DNA of 64,000 nt from CBDDFV01 sp965227335 (GTDB lineage Bacteria; Planctomycetota; Phycisphaerae; Phycisphaerales; SM1A02): the NCBI GenBank assembly GCA_965227335.1, contig CBDDFV010000001.1, positions 1,116,001-1,180,000 on the forward strand, read 5' to 3'. The notes below the pieces were generated by a model that was not told the DNA's origin, ran no database searches, and saw only the letters and a program-made list of their open reading frames with translations. Shown here piece by piece: positions 1 to 8,177 of this stretch. Every line of letters starts with the position of its first letter. The first letter of the stretch is position 1. Position numbers and translations under genes: made by a program.

Positions 1-792
1 CGTCGCCAGCGCGTATCCCCCGAGCGACGCCGTCGCCGCCAGCAGCACGCTCCAGCCGATCTGGCCGCGCAGTCGATCGGTCATCAGCCGGGCCGTCGCG
101 GCGGGACAGATCAGCATCGCGATTACGAGGATCGATCCCACCGCCTCGAACGACGCCACCGTCGCCGCCGCCACGAAGATCATGAGCACGTAGTGCAGAA
201 CGCCCGCGTGGTAGCCCTGCGTGGTGGCGAGCTCCGGGTCGAACGCGGCGATCCGCAACTCCTTGAACAGCACGGTCACGAAGGCGACGGTCAGGAACGC
301 CATGATGAGCAGCGTGATGACCGGGCGCGGCGCCGCGCTGAACACGCCGCCGACACGCAGCTCCGACCACGTCTGCGGCCCGCCGTACCACATGAGTGTT
401 TCGAGTTGTCCGTGGAGGACGCAGTCCGCGTCGAGGTCGACCTGCCGCGCCGCCGCCTGCTCGATCAGCAGCACGCCGAGCGCAAAGAAGACGCTGAACA
501 CCACGCCCATCGCGGCCCCGGGTTCGACGCGTCCGAGTTTGCGCACGAGTTCGACGAGAATGACCGTCGCGACGCCCGCCGCCGCCGCCCCGACAAACAT
601 CACGATCGGGTTCCGCGTCGCGGTGATCATGAACGCAATGACCAGCCCGGGCAGCACGCTGTGACTGATCGCATCGCCCATCAGACTGAGACGACGGAGC
701 ACGAGGAAGTTGCCGAGGAGTCCGCAGCTCACCGCGGCGAGCAGGCCGGCGAGGGCGGGGAAGAGATCGAGGGCGGGGGAGAAGCCGGTCAT
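1..792 (-). CDS. Metal (Mn/Zn/Fe-type) ABC transporter permease, second subunit, partial
   Basis: Reading the minus strand from the ATG at 790-792 gives 264 codons without a stop to the window edge, so the C-terminus is missing. The protein is a multi-spanning membrane protein of the ABC-3 permease family (TroC/TroD, MntB, ZnuB type), with the family segment LMGDAISHSVLPGL near residue 40 and a later EAVGSILVIAMLICPAATA segment. Its start overlaps the stop of the upstream permease gene by 4 bp (TCAT on the plus strand, ATGA in the coding sense), which implies translational coupling in one operon. It should pair with the other permease to form the membrane channel of a divalent-metal importer. 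The exact metal is not shown by the sequence; the MntR-like operator of the operon favours manganese. Confidence 0.9.
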   Translation of the reverse strand, partial: MTGFSPALDLFPALAGLLAAVSCGLLGNFLVLRRLSLMGDAISHSVLPGLVIAFMITATRNPIVMFVGAAAAGVATVILVELVRKLGRVEPGAAMGVVFSVFFALGVLLIEQAAARQVDLDADCVLHGQLETLMWYGGPQTWSELRVGGVFSAAPRPVITLLIMAFLTVAFVTVLFKELRIAAFDPELATTQGYHAGVLHYVLMIFVAAATVASFEAVGSILVIAMLICPAATARLMTDRLRGQIGWSVLLAATASLGGYALAT

Positions 793-2186
793 GCGGGGGC
801 TCCCGTCGCGGCCGGAACTTCGACGCCGCGCCGTCGCAGCGCCGATTCGAGTTCGCGGATTAGGTCGTCGGAGAGCACGTGCTCGACCTGGTCGACCGAC
901 CAGTCGACGTGGCTCGGTGCGATGTCGGCGTAGCTGACGAGGTACTGCTCCCACAGCGTGTGATTGCGGCTGACGCGGGCGCCGCGGGCGACGCCGGCTT
1001 CCGTCAGGACGACGCCGTCCGAGGTCCGGCGGATCAGGCCGCGCCGCTGCAGCGTGAGGACGACGAGGGCGCGACGCCAGAACGACCAGCCCCGCTCCGC
1101 GACGATGGCGTCGATTTCCGCGCGGCTGAGGGCGACGTCGCCATGGTGGGCGCGCCCGTGATCGTATCCCGCTTCGAGCAGGTGCTCGCCGGCAATCCGC
1201 AGCCGCAGCCGCGCCTGACGCAGCGTGGTCGCGGCGACGCCGCGGGCCGGCGCGATGAAGAGACTCACGACGAAGATCGCGCCGGCGGTCAGCACGATGA
1301 CGGCCCCCGCCGGCTGACGGGGGAAGAGCGCGGACATCGACGCGCCCACGTATCCGCTCACGCCCCCGATCACGCCGGAGAACGCCACGAGTCGCGTGAG
1401 CCGATCGGTCCAGAATCGCGCGGCGACGGGCGGGATGATCAGCAGCGCCACCACGAGAATCAGTCCCACCGCCTGCAACCCGACCACGGTGACGATCACG
1501 ACCAGGGCCATCATGAGCAGGTCGACGAAGATCACCGGCCACCCGTCCACACGTGCGAACGCGTCGTTGAAGCAGACGAGCGTGAACTCCTTCAGGAGCA
1601 GGGCCGTCGCGATCACCGCGAGACCGGCCACGCTCGCCATCAGCAGCGCGTCGCGCACGCTCATCGCGGCGGTCTGTCCGTAGATGAAGCTGTTCAGCCC
1701 CGCCGCCCCGGTCGCCGCGTTCTTCTGGATGTAGCTCAGGCCGACCACGCCCGCCCCGAAGAAGACGCTGAGCACGATCCCGATCGCGGCGTCCTCCCGC
1801 AGACGCGTCCAGCGGAGCAGGGCCTGGATGCACAGCACGCCGATGACGCCCGTCACCGCCGCCCCGCAGAGCAGCACCGGAAGCGATCGACCCTGCAGAC
1901 CGAGACCGCTCGCCAGGAGGAACGCAAGCACCACGCCGGGCAGGGCGGCGTGGCTCAGGGCGTCGGTCATCAAGGCGCGTTTGCGGAGCAGCGCGAAGAC
2001 GCCGATCACGCCCGCCGCGAACCCCAGCAGCGTCGCCCCGATGATCACCACCGTCGTGTTGAACCCCGCCTGCAGCAGCAGCGTGTCGCGCACCACGTCC
2101 CAGCCCGGCCAGTCGAGACTGACGTCGGCGAGACCGGCCCGACGGGCGGGCGCGGCGGACGCAGGCAGGGGGGCGGCGGCGATCAC
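789..2186 (-). CDS. Metal ABC transporter permease with fused DtxR/MntR-like C-terminal domain
   Basis: This 465-residue protein has two parts. Residues about 35-320 are an ABC-3 family permease (ALMTDALSHAALPG; QAVGLILVVALLIIPP). Residues about 331-465 are soluble and resemble a DtxR/MntR repressor: a winged-helix-like stretch (LVVLTLQRRGLIRRTSDGVV) followed by RNHTLWEQYL, APSHVD and DQVEHVLS, matching the metal-binding and dimerisation region of that family. The family permease alone is usually about 280-300 residues, so the extension is real. It lies third in a four-gene operon with 4-bp overlaps on both sides. The fused domain may sense metal and gate transport, or may be a remnant of a fused regulator; that role is inference. 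Confidence 0.9.
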   Translation of the reverse strand: MIAAAPLPASAAPARRAGLADVSLDWPGWDVVRDTLLLQAGFNTTVVIIGATLLGFAAGVIGVFALLRKRALMTDALSHAALPGVVLAFLLASGLGLQGRSLPVLLCGAAVTGVIGVLCIQALLRWTRLREDAAIGIVLSVFFGAGVVGLSYIQKNAATGAAGLNSFIYGQTAAMSVRDALLMASVAGLAVIATALLLKEFTLVCFNDAFARVDGWPVIFVDLLMMALVVIVTVVGLQAVGLILVVALLIIPPVAARFWTDRLTRLVAFSGVIGGVSGYVGASMSALFPRQPAGAVIVLTAGAIFVVSLFIAPARGVAATTLRQARLRLRIAGEHLLEAGYDHGRAHHGDVALSRAEIDAIVAERGWSFWRRALVVLTLQRRGLIRRTSDGVVLTEAGVARGARVSRNHTLWEQYLVSYADIAPSHVDWSVDQVEHVLSDDLIRELESALRRRGVEVPAATGAPA

Positions 2187-3019
2187 GTCTCGTCCGTCGC
2201 CCCGCGTCGGATCGCCTCCGCGGCTTCGGACAACAGCGTCAGTCGACCGCCGTAGGTCTTGTGCAGGTTCTGCGGCGTGAAGACCTCGGCCGCCGGGCCC
2301 GCCGCGACCACCCGCATGTTCAGCAGGATGACATGATCGAAATACTGGGCCGCCGTCTGAAGGTCATGATGCACGGCGATGACCGTCTTGCCTTCGGCCC
2401 TGAGGGTGCGGAGGACGTCGATGATCGCACGCTCCGTCGCGGCGTCGACGCCGGCGAACGGTTCATCCATGAAGTAGAGATCGGCTTCCTGCGCCAGCGC
2501 TCGCGCCAGGAACACGCGTTGCTGCTGGCCGCCGGAGAGCTGGCTGATCTGCCGATCCGCGTAGTCGGCGAGGCCGACCCGGTCAAGACACGCCATCGCC
2601 GCCGCCTTGTGCTTGCGTGTGACCGGCCGACACCAACCGATCATCCGGTAGCGTCCCATGCAGACCACATCGAGGGCGGAGACAGGGAAGTCCCAATCGA
2701 CGGACTCGCGCTGCGGCACGTAGCCGACGCGGGCCCGCACCCGACGGTAGGGCTCGCCCCAGAATTCGACCTGGCCGGACGCCCGCGGAATCAGTCCGAG
2801 ACACGCCTTGATGAGCGTGCTCTTGCCCGCGCCGTTCGGACCGATGATCGCGATCAACTGCTCCGCCGGGGCGTCGTAGTCCACATCCCACAGGACGGGC
2901 TTCCGCTGGTAGGCCACCGTCATCGCGTGCACCGACAGCGGACTCTCCGCCGAATGTTCGGGGAGGCCCGCCAGCGTCGACGCGGCGGGCGATGGCGACG
3001 TCGCTCCGGGGGGCGTCAT
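2183..3019 (-). CDS. Metal ABC transporter ATP-binding protein (MntA/ZnuC/TroB type)
   Basis: A 278-residue cytoplasmic ATPase that powers the metal importer. Visible motifs in order: Walker A GPNGAGKST near residues 59-67, Q-loop region YVPQRE, ABC signature LSGGQQQR, Walker B LYFMDEP and the H-loop VIAVHHD. The N-terminus carries an unusual Pro/Ser/Ala-rich leader of about 25 residues before the core begins at SVHAMTVAYQRKPVL; an internal Met there is a possible alternative start. Its start overlaps the stop of the binding-protein gene by 4 bp and its stop overlaps the next permease start by 4 bp, so all four genes are probably one transcript. Confidence 0.95.
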   Translation of the reverse strand: MTPPGATSPSPAASTLAGLPEHSAESPLSVHAMTVAYQRKPVLWDVDYDAPAEQLIAIIGPNGAGKSTLIKACLGLIPRASGQVEFWGEPYRRVRARVGYVPQRESVDWDFPVSALDVVCMGRYRMIGWCRPVTRKHKAAAMACLDRVGLADYADRQISQLSGGQQQRVFLARALAQEADLYFMDEPFAGVDAATERAIIDVLRTLRAEGKTVIAVHHDLQTAAQYFDHVILLNMRVVAAGPAAEVFTPQNLHKTYGGRLTLLSEAAEAIRRGATDET

Positions 3020-4014
3020 TCGCTCAGCCTTCCGTGCATGCCGCCGGCCGGCGCCTCGCCGCCGAGCGCCCGCGCGATCGTCGTCACGTTGTGGTCGATC
3101 ATGCCGATGTACGTCCCTTCATATGTGCCCGCTTCGCCCATGGCGTCGCTGAACAGCTCGCCGCCGATGACCACCGTACGCCCCCTGGCCTTCGCCCCGG
3201 CGATCAGCGCCTCGATGTTCCGCGCCGAGACCGTCGATTCCACGAACACGGCCCCGACGTTTCGGTCGACCAGCAGACGCACCAGCGTCTCGATGTCCTG
3301 CACCCCCGCCTCCGACTCCGTCGACAGCCCCTGGATGCCCACGACCTCGTAGCCGAACCGCCGGCCGAAGTAGTTGAACGCATCGTGCGCGGTCACCAGC
3401 ACCCGCTGCGCCGCCGGCACGGAATCGAGCACCTCCGTCGCGTATGCGTCCAGCGCCGCGAGTTCGTCGAGGTACCCGTCGGCGTTGGCCCGGTACGTCG
3501 CCGCGTGATCCGGATCCACCTCGATCAGCTTGTCGCGCACGATCTCGACCGCCTTCGACCACGCCTGCGGATCCATCCACACGTGCGGATCCGTGGTCCC
3601 CTCCAGCTCCGCCGGTTCGAGCAGGTACGACTCGTCGATCAGCTCCGTGACCGCGAACACCGGCTGCCCCGCGGTCGCCGCCCGCACCAGCGCATCCACC
3701 ATCTTCCCTTCCAGCAGCAAACCGTTGTAGAAGATGACGTCCGCGTTCAGCAGACGATCGCCGTCGCTCCGCGTCGGCTTGTAGAGATGCGGATCCACGC
3801 CGGGACCCATCAGTCCCGTCACGGTCGCACGATCGCCCGCGACCTCCCGCACGATGTCCGCAATCATCCCGGTCGTGCAGACGACCGTCAGCGGACCGTC
3901 ATCCGACGCCGCCTCGACGGGGCCCGGCGAGCCGCAGCCCGACGCCAGACCGACCCACGCCGCGACCAGCCACAGCACACCCCGCCCCCAACACCACCCA
4001 CGCCATGACGTCAT
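3016..4014 (-). CDS. Metal ABC transporter substrate-binding lipoprotein (TroA/ZnuA/MntC family)
   Basis: First gene of the importer operon, 332 residues. It begins with a lipoprotein signal with lipobox LASGC (Cys27), so it should be membrane-anchored outside the cytoplasm. The cluster A-I metal-binding fold is recognisable, with probable ligands His76 (VDPHLYKP), His144 (TDPHVWMDP), His210 (TAHDAFNYFGRRFGY) and Asp290 (GELFSD), the HHHD pattern of TroA-like proteins; Glu233/Glu235 lie in the nearby STESEAG segment. It lacks the long His-rich loop common in zinc-specific ZnuA proteins. The promoter and a palindromic operator lie 36-79 bp upstream of its start. Transport of Mn(II) is inferred from that operator and the adjacent mntR. 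Confidence 0.93.
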   Translation of the reverse strand: MTSWRGWCWGRGVLWLVAAWVGLASGCGSPGPVEAASDDGPLTVVCTTGMIADIVREVAGDRATVTGLMGPGVDPHLYKPTRSDGDRLLNADVIFYNGLLLEGKMVDALVRAATAGQPVFAVTELIDESYLLEPAELEGTTDPHVWMDPQAWSKAVEIVRDKLIEVDPDHAATYRANADGYLDELAALDAYATEVLDSVPAAQRVLVTAHDAFNYFGRRFGYEVVGIQGLSTESEAGVQDIETLVRLLVDRNVGAVFVESTVSARNIEALIAGAKARGRTVVIGGELFSDAMGEAGTYEGTYIGMIDHNVTTIARALGGEAPAGGMHGRLSE

Positions 4015-4049
4015 TGTTCACGCTCCTGTCCGGATTCCCGAATCTCCAA

Positions 4050-4069
4050 AATGTAGCAAAGGCTACATT
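4050..4069. promoter_or_regulatory. MntR-type operator palindrome
   Basis: A perfect inverted repeat AATGTAGC-AAAG-GCTACATT lies 36 bp upstream of the importer's first start codon and covers most of the proposed -10 box. Its core TAGCAAAGGCTA matches, as I remember it, the MntR box of the enterobacterial mntH promoter. A DtxR-family mntR gene starts about 500 bp away. Binding would block RNA polymerase, giving manganese-dependent repression. The palindrome is seen directly; the assignment to MntR is inference. Confidence 0.75.
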
Positions 4070-4093
4070 AGCGGGATCAGGCCGCTCCGTCAA
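4065..4093 (-). promoter_or_regulatory. Probable sigma70-type promoter of the metal importer operon
   Basis: On the minus strand there is a good -35 box TTGACG (4088-4093), a 17-bp spacer and a weak -10 TAATGT (4065-4070). The -10 lies almost entirely inside the operator palindrome, the usual arrangement for a repressed promoter. The predicted leader is short (about 45 nt). Confidence 0.5.
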
Positions 4094-4125
4094 GTCCGAC
4101 GGACGGACGGTCGGGGGCGGGGGGC

Positions 4126-4569
4126 TCAGCGGTCGTCGGCGTCGGCGATCTCCCGGAACCGGGCGAGCGTCTCCGGGCTGACGTGGTGCTCGATGCCTTC
4201 CGAGTCGATCGCGGCGATCCGTTCCTCGACGCCGATCGCGAGCAGGAAGCGATAGACGACGTCGTGACGCTCCCGGCACTGACGCGCGAGCCGCCGGCCC
4301 GCCGCGGTCAGTTCGAGCGGTTGATACGGCGCGGTCGTGACGTAGCCCTCTCGTTCGAGCCGCTGCACGATGCGAACGACCGTGACGTGGCTCACGCCGA
4401 AACGCTCCGAGAGATCGGTCACGCGGCACGCCCCGCGGGCGTCGATCACGTCCGCGATCGCCTCCACGTAGTCCTCCGCCGTTTCGGTGGCGTGATCGCG
4501 CCGCGTGCGGGCGTGGGCGGCGGTTGTCGGGCGTTCGTTCGGGGCCTCGTCGGTCATCATCGTCACCAT
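4126..4569 (-). CDS. mntR: Manganese-responsive transcriptional regulator MntR (DtxR family)
   Basis: A 147-residue DtxR-family repressor. After a polar N-terminal tail the protein reads TAEDYVEAIADVI, then a winged helix with CRVTDLSERFGVSHVTVVRIVQRLEREG, then a dimerisation/metal-binding part. Probable metal ligands are the His of RERHDVVYRF and the Glu/Glu/His cluster in SEGIEHHVS, as in MntR. There is no SH3-like third domain, which fits MntR rather than DtxR/IdeR. It lies upstream of the importer operon in the same orientation, separated by the operator and promoter, so it probably has its own transcript and represses the importer when Mn(II) is plentiful. Two further Met codons within the first five residues leave the start slightly uncertain. 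Confidence 0.9.
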   Translation of the reverse strand: MVTMMTDEAPNERPTTAAHARTRRDHATETAEDYVEAIADVIDARGACRVTDLSERFGVSHVTVVRIVQRLEREGYVTTAPYQPLELTAAGRRLARQCRERHDVVYRFLLAIGVEERIAAIDSEGIEHHVSPETLARFREIADADDR

Positions 4570-4714
4570 AGCACCGATCCCGTGTCGAACCAGTACGCTT
4601 CGGTTTCGCGGCTGATTTCCCCTACACTACGCCCCCTGCGGCCGGTCACCGGCCGCGCGATCTGACCACCCCCGGCTCCTTCCGGAGCGAGAGAGACCCT
4701 CGCGAGTTCATGCC

Positions 4715-6955
4715 ATGACCGATCCCCGCACCATCATCTACACGCACACTGACGAAGCGCCGGCCCTCGCGACGTATTCGTTCCTGCCGATTATCCGCGT
4801 GTTCGCCGGCAGCGCGGGCGTCAACGTCGAGACCCGCGACATCTCGCTCGCGGGACGGATTCTCGCCGTCTTCCCCGAACGGCTGGGCGACGACCAGAAA
4901 GTCGGCGACCACCTGGCGGAGCTGGGTCGGCTCGCAAAGGAGCCGCACGCGAACATCATCAAGCTGCCCAACATCAGCGCGTCGACGCCGCAGATGAAGG
5001 CCGCGATCGCGGAGCTGCAGTCGCAAGGCTACGACCTGCCGGACTATCCGGAGGAGGCGGAGACCGACGACGAGCGCGACGTGCAGGCCCGGTACGACAA
5101 GGTGAAGGGCAGCGCGGTCAACCCGGTGCTGCGGGAGGGAAACTCCGACCGCCGCGCCCCCGAGGCCGTGAAGGCGTTCGCCCGCGCGAATCCGCACCGG
5201 ATGGGCGCGTGGTCGAACGACAGCCGATCGCACGTGTCGAGCATGTCGGACGGCGACTTCCGGGGCAACGAGCAGTCGCTCACGCTGTCGGAGGCGACGA
5301 CGGCCCGCATCGAGCACATCGACGCGGACGGCGCCGTCACGGTGATGAAGGACGGTCTCGAGCTGCAGGCGGACGAGGTGATCGATGCGACGTTCATGAG
5401 CCGCGCGAAACTCGTCGCGTTCCTGCGCCGCGAGGTGGAGGACGCCCGGAAGAAGGGCGTGCTGTTTTCGCTTCACATGAAGGCGACGATGATGAAGGTC
5501 TCCGACCCGATCATCTTCGGACACGCGGTGAAGGTCTTCTTCGCGCCGGTGTTCGAGAAGCACGCGGCGACGCTGGAAAAGCTCGGGGTCGACCCGAATC
5601 AGGGCTTCGGCGACGTGGTCAAGCGAATCGCCGACCTGCCCGACGTGGAACGGGTCGCGATCGAAGCGGACATCAACGCGGTGTACGACCAGGGCCCTGC
5701 CGTGGCGATGGTCGACTCCGACCGCGGGATCACGAATCTCCATGTCCCGAGCGACGTCATCATTGACGCCTCGATGCCCGCGATGATCCGCGAGTCAGGG
5801 AAGATGTGGAACGCGGCGGGCGAAACGCAGGACGCCAAGGCGGTCATCCCGGACCGCTCCTACGCCGGCGTCTACCAGACCGTCATCGACTTCTGTCGGC
5901 GGCATGGCGCGTTCGATCCCGCCACGATGGGCTCCGCCCCGAACGTCGGCCTCATGGCCCAGAAGGCGGAGGAGTACGGCTCTCACGACAAGACGTTCGA
6001 GATTCCGGCCGCGGGGACGATGCGGGTGGTCGACGCGGACGGAAACGTCCTGATGCAGCACGACGTCGAGGCGGGCGACATCTGGCGGATGTGCCAGGTG
6101 AAGGACGCGCCGATCCGCGACTGGGTGAAGCTCGCCGTCCGCCGCGCTCGGGCCACCGGCGCGCCGGCGGTGTTCTGGCTTGATCCCGAGCGTCCGCACG
6201 ACGCTCAGCTCATCACGAAGGTCAAGGCGTACCTCAAGGAGCACGACACCGCCGATCTCGAGTTCCACATCCTCGCCCCGGTGGATGCGACGCAGCTCAC
6301 GCTCGAACGGATGAAGGACGGCCAGGACACGATCTCCGTCACCGGCAACGTGCTCCGCGACTACCTCACCGACCTGTTCCCGATCCTCGAACTCGGCACC
6401 AGCGCGAAGATGCTGTCGATCGTGCCGCTCATGAACGGCGGCGGTCTGTTCGAGACCGGGGCGGGCGGCTCCGCGCCGAAGCACGTGCAGCAGTTCGTGA
6501 AGGAGAACCACCTGCGGTGGGACTCTCTCGGCGAGTTCCTCGCCCTCGCGGCGTCGCTCGAACACTTCGCCGACGTCCACGGCGATGACCGCGCCCGGGT
6601 GCTCGGGAAAGCGCTCAACGACGCGACCGCCCAGTACCTGCTCAATAACAAGGCGCCGTCGCGCAAGTGCGGCGAACTCGACAATCGCGGCAGCCACTTC
6701 TACGTCGCGATGTACTGGGCCCAGGCCCTCGGCAAGCAGGCCGACGACGCCGAACTCGCCGCGCGGTTCGAGCCGTTCGCCCACGCGCTCGAGGCGAACG
6801 AGGCGACCATTGTTCACGAACTCAATGACGTGCAGGGACGGGCGATGGACATCGGCGGCTACTACCAGCCGGACCCGGCCCGGGCGTCCGAGGCGATGCG
6901 GCCGAGCGCGACGTTCAACGGGATCCTCGACGGGGTCAGCGCGGCGGCGGTGTGA
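4715..6955 (+). CDS. icd: NADP-dependent isocitrate dehydrogenase, monomeric type
   Basis: A 746-residue protein of the monomeric isocitrate dehydrogenase family, which is normally about 740 residues and unrelated in length to the 400-residue dimeric enzymes. It opens with IIYTHTDEAPALATYSFLPIIR and contains family segments such as NPVLREGNSDRR, FSLHMKATMMKVSDPIIFGH and PSRKCGELDNRGSHFYVAMYWA. It oxidises isocitrate to 2-oxoglutarate with NADP+ in the TCA cycle, in the cytoplasm. A TACACT box at 4623-4628 with a TTCGGT 18 bp upstream is a weak promoter candidate. The gene is divergent from mntR and convergent with the next gene, only 2 bp apart. Length and motifs are complete. Confidence 0.96.
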   Translation: MTDPRTIIYTHTDEAPALATYSFLPIIRVFAGSAGVNVETRDISLAGRILAVFPERLGDDQKVGDHLAELGRLAKEPHANIIKLPNISASTPQMKAAIAELQSQGYDLPDYPEEAETDDERDVQARYDKVKGSAVNPVLREGNSDRRAPEAVKAFARANPHRMGAWSNDSRSHVSSMSDGDFRGNEQSLTLSEATTARIEHIDADGAVTVMKDGLELQADEVIDATFMSRAKLVAFLRREVEDARKKGVLFSLHMKATMMKVSDPIIFGHAVKVFFAPVFEKHAATLEKLGVDPNQGFGDVVKRIADLPDVERVAIEADINAVYDQGPAVAMVDSDRGITNLHVPSDVIIDASMPAMIRESGKMWNAAGETQDAKAVIPDRSYAGVYQTVIDFCRRHGAFDPATMGSAPNVGLMAQKAEEYGSHDKTFEIPAAGTMRVVDADGNVLMQHDVEAGDIWRMCQVKDAPIRDWVKLAVRRARATGAPAVFWLDPERPHDAQLITKVKAYLKEHDTADLEFHILAPVDATQLTLERMKDGQDTISVTGNVLRDYLTDLFPILELGTSAKMLSIVPLMNGGGLFETGAGGSAPKHVQQFVKENHLRWDSLGEFLALAASLEHFADVHGDDRARVLGKALNDATAQYLLNNKAPSRKCGELDNRGSHFYVAMYWAQALGKQADDAELAARFEPFAHALEANEATIVHELNDVQGRAMDIGGYYQPDPARASEAMRPSATFNGILDGVSAAAV

Positions 6956-6957
6956 GG

Positions 6958-7404
6958 TCAGCCCTTCACTGATGCGGCGAGTTGTCGGCAGCCGGCTTCG
7001 ATCCGCCGCACGCGGGCGGCGAGGGCGGGCTTCATCGGGACCTCGGCCGCGATGCGGTGGAGACAGTCGGCCAGCCGTTGCGCGCACGGACGGAGATCGT
7101 GGTGGTGCTGCGCCAATTCGATCTGCGCGGCGCACGCGTTGGTGAACATGCTCGCTTCGTGATCGGCGTCTTCGGCGCCGGCGGCGACGGCGTCTTCCAT
7201 GTACGCGGCGAACGCCTCCGCATAGAACGCAAAGGCCCGCGGCCCCATGAACACGAAGTCCTCCTGGTAATACAGGAAGTTGTCGTCCAGCAGCGATCGC
7301 GCCTCGTCGAGCGACTTTCCGCCGAAGTGCTCCCAGGCGGCGATGGCGTCGAGGTCGCCGTAGACGACGAAGTCCTCACGAGATGGAAGCGACGGCTCGC
7401 TCAT
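6958..7404 (-). CDS. Hypothetical protein, probably cotranscribed with DsrE gene
   Basis: A 148-residue soluble protein I do not recognise. It is acidic and helical in character, with a central FVFMGPRAFAFYAEAFAAYMEDAV stretch and no signal peptide or membrane segment. It begins 7 bp after the stop of the DsrE-family gene, so the two are likely translated from one message. Its stop lies 2 bp from that of icd on the other strand. Codon use fits the neighbours, which supports a real gene. No function is proposed. Confidence 0.7.
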   Translation of the reverse strand: MSEPSLPSREDFVVYGDLDAIAAWEHFGGKSLDEARSLLDDNFLYYQEDFVFMGPRAFAFYAEAFAAYMEDAVAAGAEDADHEASMFTNACAAQIELAQHHHDLRPCAQRLADCLHRIAAEVPMKPALAARVRRIEAGCRQLAASVKG

Positions 7405-7411
7405 CGCACGC

Positions 7412-7885
7412 TCACACCGTCAGCACCGCCACGCTCGGATCCTTCAGGAACTCGGACAGCGGCTTGCCCATCGGCTTCACCTCGAACTCGAGTTCACGCA
7501 ACGCGTCGACGAGTCCGAACGTCCTGGCGCAGGCGATGCATGCCTGGGTGATCACGCCGTCCGACTGCATCTCGGCGATCTTGGCCTTGAGATCCTTGTC
7601 GCCGCACAGCGTCCGCTGGCTCGGTCCCCAGATCACGAGGCGAACCTCATCGAACCAGCCGAATCGTTTCGCGGCGTGGGTGTACATCAACCCGACGCGA
7701 TGCGCGACATCCGGGTCGCCGCTCGTCCAGAGGACGGCGAGACGATTCGGGCCGCCGCGGGATGCCGCGTCCTCCTGACCGAACGCAGCGGCGGCGAGAC
7801 CGCCCATCCCGAGGGCCGCGGCGCCCATCATCGCCCCCCGTCGGTCCACCTTCTCCGACGTTTCGTGGCCTGTCATTTTCGTCAT
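7412..7885 (-). CDS. DsrE-family protein with Tat-like export signal
   Basis: I place the start at the ATG at 7883-7885, preceded by AAAGGA at a good distance, rather than at the far upstream start at 8179. The 157-residue product has an RR-containing leader (DRRGAMMGAAALGMGGLAAAAFG) that looks like a Tat signal, then a DsrE fold: LAVLWTSGDPDVAHRVGLMY, VRLVIWGPS and the conserved QACIACARTFG with two cysteines, ending FLKDPSVAVLTV. DsrE-like proteins bind or relay sulfur or sulfane through such a cysteine. Export of this version would be unusual for a sulfur relay protein, so an exported redox or binding role is possible. Function is not established by the sequence. Confidence 0.8.
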   Translation of the reverse strand: MTKMTGHETSEKVDRRGAMMGAAALGMGGLAAAAFGQEDAASRGGPNRLAVLWTSGDPDVAHRVGLMYTHAAKRFGWFDEVRLVIWGPSQRTLCGDKDLKAKIAEMQSDGVITQACIACARTFGLVDALRELEFEVKPMGKPLSEFLKDPSVAVLTV

Positions 7886-8177
7886 ATCGACCGTCCTTTC
7901 CGCGACGAAATCCGCCGCGACGGCCATCCTACCCGCCTTTGCAGGGGTTTCGGGCCCCCGTCGGGGCGGGCGGGGGCCGGCCACTTTTCCCACCTTGACG
8001 CTTTCCGATCGCTTTTGCGACCCGGTCCGGCTATCATCCCGCAACTCGGTTGACGTTTTCCCCGTCCGCTGATGATTCTGAACCGGCGGCTTTATGAGGA
8101 CGCGAGTTGCGTCCGGGGACACACCGGCAGGAAAAGGGCTCCGGACGCCCGAAACTCCGGACGAGTACCACGATTCC

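Noticed and set aside
193..933. Plus-strand open frame over the second metal permease
   Set aside because: Highly charged shadow sequence opposite a clear membrane-protein gene on the minus strand.
4646..5743. Long minus-strand frame across icd, and many similar antisense frames elsewhere
   Set aside because: They mirror real genes, are Arg/Val/Asp-rich without recognisable domains, and have no ribosome sites.
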